Source of the DNA: an uncultured Agathobaculum sp.
GTDB lineage: Bacteria > Bacillota > Clostridia > Oscillospirales > Butyricicoccaceae
DNA: 6,609 nt
NCBI GenBank assembly: GCA_944376955.1
Contig: CALWEB010000107.1
Location: forward strand, 1 to 6,609
Direction: 5' to 3'
The translations under genes and the position numbers were made by a program. The notes under the pieces were generated by a model. That model was not told the DNA's origin, ran no database searches, and saw only the letters and a list, made by a program, of their open reading frames with translations. This document shows, piece after piece, positions 1 to 5,710 of this stretch. Within the stretch, counting starts at the first letter, position 1. Every line of letters starts with the position of its first letter.

Positions 1-347
1 GTCTCGGTCGCGCGAGGATGCACGGTCGCCTTGCCGATGCCCAGCCCCTCCGCATCGACGTAGTATTCCTTGATATAGCGGTCGGCGATCACGTCGTAGG
101 TCACGCCTTCTTCATTCGCTTTATTGATGACCTTGTCGTCGATGTCGGTGAAGTTCTGCACGAACTGCACCTTGTAGCCGCGGTACTCAAAATAGCGGCG
201 CAGCAGGTCAAACACGATGAACGGGCGCGCGTTGCCGACGTGGAAATAGTTGTACACGGTCGGGCCGCAGGAATACATTTTGACCTCGCCCGGGGTGATC
301 GGGACGAACTCCTCCTTCTGGCGGGTCAGGGTATTGAATAGTTTCAT
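1..347 (-). CDS. cysS: Cysteinyl-tRNA synthetase, N-terminal part (runs off the left edge)
   Basis: This enzyme charges tRNA-Cys with cysteine in the cytoplasm (class I aminoacyl-tRNA synthetase). The visible ~115 residues begin MKLFNTLTRQKEEFVPI and match the CysRS catalytic N-terminus. They contain the zinc-ligand cysteine in MYSCGPTVYN (Cys27), the HIGH-type signature as HVGN (residues 36-39) followed by ARPF, and the family-typical NFTDIDDKVINKANEEG stretch (about 65-81). The KMSKS half of the active site and the anticodon-binding region lie outside the window. The ATG at 345-347 is chosen because GGAGAG (about 355-360) sits 7-8 nt upstream and the protein starts where the family normally does. 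The gene is preceded by a T-box leader whose specifier is a cysteine codon, which independently supports the assignment. Identification is confident; only the 5' part is seen. Confidence 0.97.
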   Translation of the reverse strand, partial: MKLFNTLTRQKEEFVPITPGEVKMYSCGPTVYNYFHVGNARPFIVFDLLRRYFEYRGYKVQFVQNFTDIDDKVINKANEEGVTYDVIADRYIKEYYVDAEGLGIGKATVHPRATE

Positions 348-378
348 ATGGTTTCTCTCCTTATTGGGATGAATTTAC

Positions 379-415
379 AAAAAATACAGCCGCCTCTTTT
401 ATTCAAAGAGGCGGC
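379..415 (-). terminator. Regulated intrinsic terminator of the cysS T-box
   Basis: On the minus strand an 11-bp perfect stem (GCCGCCTCTTT with AAAGAGGCGGC, loop GAATA, 389-415) is followed by TGTA and six Ts (379-384). It ends about 32 nt before the cysS ATG. It is the default OFF structure when tRNA-Cys is charged. Confidence 0.93.
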
Positions 416-423
416 ACTCATGT

Positions 424-437
424 CGCGGTTCCACTCC
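424..437 (-). promoter_or_regulatory. T-box sequence / antiterminator 5' arm
   Basis: The minus strand reads GGAGTGGAACCGCG, against the family consensus AGGGTGGNACCGCG. The difference is in the first four bases; the TGGN bulge and ACCGCG are intact. The first antiterminator helix can still form: AGGAG (434-438) pairs with CTCTT (406-410) with one G-U pair. CTCTT lies inside the 5' arm of the terminator, so antiterminator and terminator are mutually exclusive, as expected. Confidence 0.88.
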
Positions 438-619
438 TGTTTGTCACTCGGATGCAGGATAACGGGTGCGTCCCGCGGGGCGTTTGACCCCGATGCTCGG
501 CGGGCGCACTTCACCGTGCCGCGCGCAAGACCCTTGCAGCCAAGGGGCCTCTCTCTTGAGCGCACCGGAAAACGGTTACTTTTCCCGCGTCTTTGCATAT
601 GTTTCCTATATACACTGCC

Positions 620-648
620 AGTATAACAACAATCTGTGCAAAAGTCAA
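620..648 (-). promoter_or_regulatory. Sigma-A type promoter of the cysS T-box leader
   Basis: On the minus strand, TTGACT (643-648) and TATACT (620-625) are separated by exactly 17 bp. Each hexamer has one mismatch to the TTGACA/TATAAT consensus. Initiation about 7 nt downstream would start the RNA near 613, just ahead of T-box Stem I, giving a leader of roughly 265 nt before the cysS start codon. This is a normal T-box leader length. Confidence 0.85.
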
Positions 649-675
649 GCTGCCGCCCTGCCCACCTGTTATCTC

Positions 676-703
676 TCAACACTTTGCAGACGATATGTAT
701 AGT
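676..703 (+). promoter_or_regulatory. Possible weak promoter for the 192-residue gene
   Basis: TCAACA (676-681) and TATAGT (698-703) are separated by 16 bp, giving 4 of 6 and 5 of 6 matches to the sigma-A consensus. Initiation near 710 would leave a ~40-nt leader. It stands back-to-back with the cysS promoter. The surrounding TATGTATAGTATATG is AT-rich, so several other -10 boxes could be chosen. Weak support only. Confidence 0.3.
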
Positions 704-750
704 ATATGACATTTTACGTTTGACAACCACAAAAGGAAGGAAGAGATTTG

Positions 751-1329
751 ATGACAATCGGAGGTTTTCAAAGCAACTGGTTTAATGTCACGGAGCATAC
801 GCTGGAAAACGGCAGCAAACTGCCGATGGCAACGCTCAAGGACGAGTATAAAGACGATTTTGCAGCCTTTACGCAAAATAGGCTGGAACAGCTGGAGCAG
901 CGCGAGCCGTCCGCTGGTCTGGATGCCTTGACCGACGAGCAGCTGAAAGCACTGAGCGAAAAATACGACACGGACGACATGACCTATGACGAATACCAAT
1001 CTTTTTTGAGCGACCTCGTCGATATGGGCGCACTGACCGAGACCGACCGCTGGCTGGCGGGCGGCACGGAAGATGGCAAGATGATGCGGCCTGTCATCCC
1101 TGCCATGTTTGCATCCGTTCGCGATGCCTCCAAAGATACGCTTTCGATGTCGCAGCTTTCCTACGATTTCCCGGTTGGCATGGATTCGGTGGATATCACA
1201 GAGTGGGTCAAATACCGCGCTACCTCCGACACGGCCTATTACTTCTCCGGCAAGCGCTATGATCTCGACATAAACGAACTCAATCAAACCATGGCGGACA
1301 TTCTGGACGCCATGAACCGGGTCAGCTGA
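751..1329 (+). CDS. Acidic soluble protein of unknown function, 192 residues
   Basis: I do not recognise this family. The protein has no signal peptide, no obvious membrane segment and no cysteine, and is rich in Asp and Glu, so it is probably cytosolic. Residues 35-55 are charged and helix-prone. Residues 60-95 (LTDEQLKALSEKYDTDDMTY onward to DMGAL) look like a compact helical hairpin of the 'LT.EQ...L..KY....M..EEY..FL..L...G.L' kind that I associate with small uncharacterised clostridial proteins; that resemblance is from memory. The C-terminal half has aromatic residues (EWVKYR, TAYYFSGKRYDLDINEL). AGGAAGGAAGAG (734-745) supplies the ribosome binding site. The start could be ATG 751 or the adjacent in-frame TTG 748; ATG is preferred. 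Coding is supported by the upstream SD, a full-length open frame and a strong terminator 7 bp after the stop. It is divergent from cysS and convergent with mfd, so it is likely a single-gene unit. Confidence 0.8.
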   Translation: MTIGGFQSNWFNVTEHTLENGSKLPMATLKDEYKDDFAAFTQNRLEQLEQREPSAGLDALTDEQLKALSEKYDTDDMTYDEYQSFLSDLVDMGALTETDRWLAGGTEDGKMMRPVIPAMFASVRDASKDTLSMSQLSYDFPVGMDSVDITEWVKYRATSDTAYYFSGKRYDLDINELNQTMADILDAMNRVS

Positions 1330-1372
1330 AAAAATAACGCCCGATGGAAGCCAACTTCCATCGGGCGTTTTT
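1329..1372. terminator. Bidirectional intrinsic terminator between the unknown gene and mfd
   Basis: A perfect 15-bp stem (AACGCCCGATGGAAG at 1336-1350 with CTTCCATCGGGCGTT at 1355-1369) closes a CCAA loop. Five Ts follow on the plus strand (1368-1372) and a run of six As precedes it (1329-1334), which becomes a U tract on the minus strand. It therefore serves both converging genes: it begins 7 nt after the plus-strand stop and 5 nt after the mfd stop. Confidence 0.95.
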
Positions 1373-1377
1373 GTGCG

Positions 1378-4300
1378 TTATGCGGTCTGCGCATATTTGC
1401 CAACCAGCGTTTCCGCCATGTCGAGCGGCGTTTCGCCCTTGTTCAGTCGCAGCGACAGGTACGGCGTGCTGCCCGCGTTCAGCAGCAGCCGCCCGCGGAA
1501 CGATTCGTCCCCACACAGGGCGGACAGGCGCGCAAAGTCGGTCTGCGCAAAGGTCAGCAGCAGGCGTCCGTCCTGCTCCTTGATCTCCGCAATGCCCTGT
1601 TCGCTTGCGCGGCTGCGCAGCAGCGCGATATCCAGCAGCGCCACCGCCTCCTTGGGCGGCTCGCCAAAGCGGTCGATCAGCTCGTCGAGCATGTCGCTGC
1701 GCTGCTCCTCCGTACGGATGAGCGCGATACGGCGGTACAAATCGACGCGCTGGCCTGCGTCCGGCACATAATCCGACGGCAGATTGGCCGACAGCAATAG
1801 CTCGGCTGCGCAGTCCACGCGTGGCTTGGGGGTCTCGCCCTTTTCCTCCTGCACCGCTTCCTCCAGCAGCTTGAGGTACAGGTCATAGCCCACACTCATC
1901 ATGTGGCCGGACTGCTCGGGGCCTAAAACGTTGCCCGCGCCGCGGATCTCAAGGTCGCGCATGGCGATCTTGAAGCCAGAGCCGAAGGCCGCGAACTCGC
2001 GGATGGCGGAGAGCCGCTTCTGCGCAATTTCGCTCAGCGCCTTGCCGCGCCGGTAACACAGGTAGGCGTAGGCATGGCGGCTCGACCGGCCAACACGCCC
2101 ACGGATCTGGTGCAGCTGGGCAAGGCCCATGTTGTCCGCGTCCTCGATGATCAGCGTGTTCGCGTTCGGGATGTCGATGCCGGTCTCGATGATGGTCGTG
2201 CAGACCAGAATATCGGTCTCGCCGTCCGCCATGGCGTTCATCGCTGCGGCGATTTCCTTTTGTGGCATTTTGCCGTGTACAATGCCGATGCGTGCATCCG
2301 GCAGCCGCTGCTGCAACAGATTCGCGCACCGCGCAATGGATTCCACGCGGTTGTGCAGGTAGTACACCTGTCCGCCGCGGGCTAGTTCGCGCCGGATGGC
2401 GTCAAGCAGTACGCCGTCGTTCTGTTCGAGTACGAAGGTCTGCACCGGATGGCGGTCGAGCGGCGGCTCCTCGATGGACGACATGTCCCGGATGCCGGAC
2501 AGCGCCATGTTAAGCGTGCGTGGGATGGGCGTGGCCGACAGTGTCAGCACGTCCACCGTTTTGGAAAGCTCCTTGAGCGTCTCCTTATGGCTGACGCCGA
2601 AGCGCTGCTCCTCGTCCACAACCAGCAAACCGAGGTCTTTGAATTTGATCTTCTTGTTAAACAGCTTGTGCGTGCCGATCACAATATCAACCGAGCCTGC
2701 TTCCAGCTTTTTGAGCAGCTGGGTCTGTTCCGAGCCGGTTTTATAGCGCGTGAGCAGCTCAATCGTGACCGGGTGTCCCTGAAAGCGCTGCAAGGCGGTC
2801 AGATAATGCTGGCGCGCGAGCACGGTCGTTGGCACGAGGATAGCGGCCTGCTTGCCAGCCAGCACACACTTCATCACCGCGCGCAGCGCAACCTCGGTTT
2901 TGCCGAAGCCCACGTCGCCGCACAGCAGGCGATCCATCGGCCGGTCGGACTCCATGTCCATCTTGATCTCCGCGATGCAGCGCAGCTGGTCGTCAGTCTC
3001 CTCGTAGGGGAAGGCTTCCTCAAACTCGCGCTGCCACGCATCGTCCTGCGGGAAGGCAAAACCCTTGACTTTGGCGCGCTCGGCGTACAACTTGATCAGC
3101 CCTTCGGCCAGTTCCTTGGCCGCCGCCTTGGCACGCGCCTTGGAGCGCGACCAGTCCGCGCCGCCGAGCTTGTTCAGCCGCACCTTTTCCGGCTCACCGC
3201 CGCCGATGTATTTGCTGATAAGGTCGAGGCTGGTCGCAGGCACATACAGGAAATCCGTACCCGCGAAAGCGATTTTAATGAAATCACGCTCCGCGCCGTC
3301 CACCGTCATGCGTTCCATGCCGACAAAACGACCGATGCCGTGGTGCTCGTGCACCACCAGATCGCCCGGTGTCAGGTCCGTGAAGGACTTGACGCGGTCA
3401 CGGTTGGACTTTTTGACCTGCGTTTTTTTGCGCCGCGCGAGCACCTGTCCCTCGGTGATGACCACCAGACCGAGGTCGGGGTACTCAAAGCCAGCGGACA
3501 GCGTGCCCTCCATGACGCACACCTGCCCGCCCTTGGGCAGCAGGTCGCTGACCACGGCGGTCAGCCCAGCCTCGGTCAGCGCGTCGCACATGTTGCGGCA
3601 CCGCAGCTGGCTGCCGCACAGCACGGCCACCGCGCGCCCCTGCTGCGTGTATCCCCGGATGTCGGCCGCCGCCATGTCCAGATTGCCGCCGTAGGCGTTC
3701 ATCTGATTGGCGACAAAGTTCTCCAAGTGCTGCGGGACGAGTTCGGGGATGTTGTTCAGAAAGCTGTCCAGCCGCAGGATGGTGTGCTTTGTTCCGCAGA
3801 GCGCCGCAAAGTCAAGCGCATAGCCGTCTAGCCCGGGCGCCATCTCGCCGCGCTCGAGCAGTGCAGTCACGTCATCCGCAATGCGGGAAGCAAAGTCGCG
3901 CGCGGCGTCGCGCAGGCGCGGCGTGTCCTCAATCAGCACGATCGCATGTTCCGGCAGGTAGTCGAGCGCAGTCGCCATCTCCGGATAGACGAGCGGCAGG
4001 TATTTGTCCGCCGCAGGCAGCGCGCCGGTTTCCTCCAGCCGCTCGGCGTCGCGCTCGATGTGCGCGGCAAGGTCGGGATGCTTCTTCTTGCGGGTACTCA
4101 GCAGGCCGCGTACGGCCTTTGCCAGCCCCTTTGCGCCCCCCGGCGCAAGATGCGGCAGCGTCTCCATGCACGGCAGGCAGCGCAGCGTTTCGGCTGTCTC
4201 CAGCCTCCGCTGGCTACCGACGTCAAAGGTCGCGATCGAGTCGATCTCATCATCCCAGAACTCGACACGATACGGGTTGGCCGCCTGCGGCGGGAACACG

Positions 4301-4836
4301 TCCAGAATGCCACCACGCACCGAGAACTGTCCCATGCCCTCGACCTGCACGCAGCGCTCATAGCCTGCGCGGGTCAGCTGCTGGGTGAGTGTTTCGAACG
4401 GCACCGTCTGCCCGACGGCGAGTTCCACGACCGCGCTTCGCAGCGCGTCGGGCGGTAGTGTGCGCTGCACCGCCGCCTGCACGGACATAACCGAAAATGC
4501 CGCATCCGGCAGCGCATCCAGCACGGCAAGCCGCTTCTGCTCATAGCCGCGCGACACACCCACCACATCGGCCATGACCAGCTCACGCGCGGGCAGCGTG
4601 AGCACGTCGCGCTCGGCAAAGCCGTGCAAGTCGAGCGCGAACCGCGCCGCGGCCGTGTCGTCATCCGTCAGCACGCATACCGGGCGGCCGATGTCCAGTC
4701 CAAGCGCCGCCGCGAGGTGGGCTTTGTGGATGGCGGACAGGCCAACCGCCAACACGGGTGTTTTACCCTGCTGGATGGCTTCTTTTAACGATTTGTATTC
4801 ATTTAGATAAGTTATACTTTTAGTAATTTCCGTCAT
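1378..4836 (-). CDS. mfd: Transcription-repair coupling factor Mfd
   Basis: Mfd is a DNA translocase that dislodges RNA polymerase stalled at lesions and recruits UvrA, coupling transcription to nucleotide excision repair. At 1152 residues it is full length for the family. The N-terminal UvrB-like modules include GMGQFSVRGGILDVFPP (167-183) and YRVEFWDDEIDSI (189-201). The CarD-like RNA polymerase interaction domain spans about 483-545 (LTPGDLVVHEHHGIGRFVGM). The RecG-like motor has Walker A GDVGFGKTE (640-648), Walker B DEEQ (741-744), SATPIPRT (767-774), ETGIDIPNAN (884-893) and motif VI QIRGRVGRSSR (910-920). The translocation region GFKIAMRDLEIRGAGNVLG is at 954-972, and the C-terminal D7 domain includes RVDLYRRIALI (1030-1040). 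All key motifs look intact. The ATG at 4834-4836 has AAGGAGGG upstream at a rather long 12-nt spacing. No closer in-frame start exists. Upstream is nifU; downstream is a terminator. Confidence 0.98.
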   Translation of the reverse strand: MTEITKSITYLNEYKSLKEAIQQGKTPVLAVGLSAIHKAHLAAALGLDIGRPVCVLTDDDTAAARFALDLHGFAERDVLTLPARELVMADVVGVSRGYEQKRLAVLDALPDAAFSVMSVQAAVQRTLPPDALRSAVVELAVGQTVPFETLTQQLTRAGYERCVQVEGMGQFSVRGGILDVFPPQAANPYRVEFWDDEIDSIATFDVGSQRRLETAETLRCLPCMETLPHLAPGGAKGLAKAVRGLLSTRKKKHPDLAAHIERDAERLEETGALPAADKYLPLVYPEMATALDYLPEHAIVLIEDTPRLRDAARDFASRIADDVTALLERGEMAPGLDGYALDFAALCGTKHTILRLDSFLNNIPELVPQHLENFVANQMNAYGGNLDMAAADIRGYTQQGRAVAVLCGSQLRCRNMCDALTEAGLTAVVSDLLPKGGQVCVMEGTLSAGFEYPDLGLVVITEGQVLARRKKTQVKKSNRDRVKSFTDLTPGDLVVHEHHGIGRFVGMERMTVDGAERDFIKIAFAGTDFLYVPATSLDLISKYIGGGEPEKVRLNKLGGADWSRSKARAKAAAKELAEGLIKLYAERAKVKGFAFPQDDAWQREFEEAFPYEETDDQLRCIAEIKMDMESDRPMDRLLCGDVGFGKTEVALRAVMKCVLAGKQAAILVPTTVLARQHYLTALQRFQGHPVTIELLTRYKTGSEQTQLLKKLEAGSVDIVIGTHKLFNKKIKFKDLGLLVVDEEQRFGVSHKETLKELSKTVDVLTLSATPIPRTLNMALSGIRDMSSIEEPPLDRHPVQTFVLEQNDGVLLDAIRRELARGGQVYYLHNRVESIARCANLLQQRLPDARIGIVHGKMPQKEIAAAMNAMADGETDILVCTTIIETGIDIPNANTLIIEDADNMGLAQLHQIRGRVGRSSRHAYAYLCYRRGKALSEIAQKRLSAIREFAAFGSGFKIAMRDLEIRGAGNVLGPEQSGHMMSVGYDLYLKLLEEAVQEEKGETPKPRVDCAAELLLSANLPSDYVPDAGQRVDLYRRIALIRTEEQRSDMLDELIDRFGEPPKEAVALLDIALLRSRASEQGIAEIKEQDGRLLLTFAQTDFARLSALCGDESFRGRLLLNAGSTPYLSLRLNKGETPLDMAETLVGKYAQTA

Positions 4837-4848
4837 GCCCGGCTGTAA

Positions 4849-4861
4849 CCCTCCTTCGGAG
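4849..4861 (-). promoter_or_regulatory. mfd ribosome binding site inside a small hairpin
   Basis: On the minus strand AAGGAGGG is a near-perfect Shine-Dalgarno, but it is 12 nt from the ATG (optimal is usually 5-9). It overlaps a CTCC-GAA-GGAG mini-hairpin (4851-4861) that could partly cover it. With only a 4-bp stem, any effect on translation is inference. Confidence 0.6.
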
Positions 4862-4865
4862 ACGC

Positions 4866-4893
4866 CAAAAGGGCAGATTTTGCAATCTGCCCT
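4866..4893 (-). terminator. Terminator-like hairpin upstream of mfd
   Basis: Read on the minus strand, a 10-bp stem (AGGGCAGATT, loop GCAA, AATCTGCCCT) runs directly into TTTTGG, ending about 30 nt before the mfd start codon. The T tract is short, so termination may be partial. It could reduce read-through from nifU into mfd. It is also the boundary hairpin of the repeat element. Confidence 0.4.
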
Positions 4894-5050
4894 GATGTCG
4901 ATCGGAAATACGTTTCCAATCGAGTATGTTGTATCAAAAAAAACGGGCGAAGCTCGATTTTTTGATGCCGCTCACAGAGCGGCTAAACGATGCGCGCTGC
5001 GGCGCGGAGAAATCTTACAAACTGAGGGCAGATTTTGCAATCTGCCCTCA
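4870..5050 (+). repeat. Hairpin-array element A (between mfd and nifU)
   Basis: In about 181 bp there are six hairpins in a row. In order: 4870-4893 (10-bp stem AGGGCAGATT, loop TTGC); 4899-4922 (CGAT, one mismatch, GGAAA, loop TACG); 4933-4966 (A-rich/T-rich arms ATCAAAAAA and TTTTTTGAT around CGGGC-GAA-GCTCG); 4967-4983 (7-bp stem GCCGCTC, loop ACA); 4993-5006 (5-bp stem CGCGC, loop TGCG); and 5023-5050 (12-bp stem TGAGGGCAGATT, loop TTGC). The first and last share a 23-bp identical core, so the array is bounded by the same palindrome. No credible gene lies here. The strand given is the orientation used for comparison with element B. It resembles MITE, REP or BOX-type repeats, but repeat status cannot be proved from one window. 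Confidence 0.6.
5023..5050 (-). terminator. Hairpin after the nifU stop codon
   Basis: A perfect 12-bp stem (TGAGGGCAGATT and its complement, tetraloop GCAA on the minus strand) lies 21 nt downstream of the nifU stop. The following GTTTGTAAG is not a proper U tract, so it may protect the 3' end of the mRNA rather than terminate. It is a second copy of the hairpin at 4870-4893. Confidence 0.4.
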
Positions 5051-5071
5051 TTGTATGCGTATGTTCAGAAC

Positions 5072-5521
5072 TTAATGCGCGTGTTCGTCATGCTCGTGGT
5101 GGCAAGCCGCGCAGTCCATATCGCAGCCGAGGATCTCGGTCGGGTCCTTGCCCATGCGCTTGTAATAGTCCGCGATGGCGGAGCGCAGTGCCTCCTCTGC
5201 CAGCACCGAGCAGTGCATCTTGACCGGCGGCAGGCCGTCCAGCGCCTCAGCAACCGCCTTGTTGGTCAGCTTGAGCGCCTCTTCGAGGCTCTTGCCCTTG
5301 ACCATCTCGGTCGCCATCGAGCTGGTCGCGATAGCCGCGCCGCAGCCGAAGGTCTTGAACTTGACGTCCTCGATGATGCCGTCGTCCGACACCTTGAGGT
5401 AAATCTTCATAATATCGCCGCACTTGGCGTTGCCGACCTCACCAACACCGTTGGCATCTTCAATCTCGCCCACGTTGCGGGGATGGGTGAAGTGGTCGAG
5501 TACCTTTTCGCTGTATTGCAT
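5072..5521 (-). CDS. nifU: Fe-S cluster assembly scaffold NifU/IscU with a Cys/His-rich tail
   Basis: This protein holds nascent Fe-S clusters built from sulfur supplied by the cysteine desulfurase and passes them to apo-proteins. The 149 residues begin MQYSEKVLDHFTHPRNVGEI, the standard IscU/NifU N-domain opening. The three cluster cysteines are present: Cys34 in NAKCGD (with the conserved Asp36), Cys60 in FGCGAAIA and Cys104 in KMHCS. LPPVK (97-101) matches the chaperone-binding motif of IscU. Beyond the usual ~128-residue core there is a tail with C133, C137 and C140 followed by HHEHDEHAH. Clostridial NifU-type proteins often carry Cys-rich tails; the His run is less usual. The ATG at 5519-5521 has AAGGGAG (5531-5537) 9 nt upstream. 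The preceding gene is nifS, 217 bp away, an unusually long gap for this pair. Confidence 0.96.
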   Translation of the reverse strand: MQYSEKVLDHFTHPRNVGEIEDANGVGEVGNAKCGDIMKIYLKVSDDGIIEDVKFKTFGCGAAIATSSMATEMVKGKSLEEALKLTNKAVAEALDGLPPVKMHCSVLAEEALRSAIADYYKRMGKDPTEILGCDMDCAACHHEHDEHAH

Positions 5522-5677
5522 CGTTAATTACTCCCTTAACAAAAATCTCAGACATGTGCAGACGCCGCAGCGTCTGCATGAAATTCTCCGTCAAAGTCCC
5601 GCTTTGCCGGACTTTGACACTGCTGCCCGCGCCGTAGCGGCGCGGCCTTGGCCGCTGTGCGGCCGAGAGGGGGTTAT

Positions 5678-5707
5678 CGAAAAAAGGTTCTCTCGGAACT
5701 TTTTTCG
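5678..5707. terminator. A6/T6-armed hairpin, possible bidirectional terminator
   Basis: CGAAAAAA (5678-5685) pairs with TTTTTTCG (5700-5707) around a GTTC/GAAC inner stem with one bulged G and loop TCTCG. The A tract on one side and T tract on the other allow terminator action on either strand. The inner GC part is short, so strength is doubtful. Confidence 0.4.
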
Positions 5708-5710
5708 TAT

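Larger units (their letters stand above)
379..613 (-). promoter_or_regulatory. T-box riboswitch leader of cysS, cysteine-specific
   Basis: T-box leaders bind uncharged tRNA and let transcription continue. Reading the minus strand, Stem I is closed by GCGGG (about 585-589) and CCCGC (about 500-504). Its internal loop has AAAAGTA on one side and GAAGTGCG on the other, stacked on ACCGT/ACGGT; the TGC at 506-508 is the presumed cysteine specifier, followed by a purine. The distal part shows AGAGAGAGGCC and GGCTGCAA, typical of T-box apical motifs. After Stem I come hairpins at 476-492 and 463-475, then the T-box sequence GGAGTGGAACCGCG (424-437), then a terminator. The bulge TGGA would pair with a UCCA tRNA end, and bacterial tRNA-Cys normally has U73, so specifier and bulge agree. 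The 5' end at ~613 is inferred from the promoter. The folds are by eye, not computed. Confidence 0.93.

Noticed and set aside
720..725. TTGACA as a plus-strand -35 box
   Set aside because: No acceptable -10 hexamer lies 16-18 bp downstream; that position is the ribosome binding site region of the gene.
344..757. Open frames on both strands across the cysS leader
   Set aside because: This stretch is explained by the promoter, T-box and terminator; the translations are Arg/Cys-rich with no family resemblance.
676..1287. 203-codon minus-strand frame opposite the 192-residue gene
   Set aside because: The plus-strand frame has a proper ribosome binding site, ATG and a terminator just after its stop. 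The minus-strand frame starts inside the other gene and runs into the cysS promoter region.
2449..3831. 460-codon open frame on the plus strand
   Set aside because: It lies wholly antisense to the clearly coding RecG-like and CarD-like parts of mfd. Its composition is the low-complexity Leu/Arg/Gln/His mix of a shadow frame, and I see no family motif.
4870..5050. CRISPR array from the repeated 23-mer
   Set aside because: There are only two copies, 155 bp apart, with structured rather than unique spacer-sized sequence between them, and no cas genes.
4835..5527. 230-codon plus-strand open frame spanning the spacer and nifU
   Set aside because: It runs through the hairpin array and then antisense through nifU. 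Its sequence mirrors the nifU codons and has no recognisable domain.
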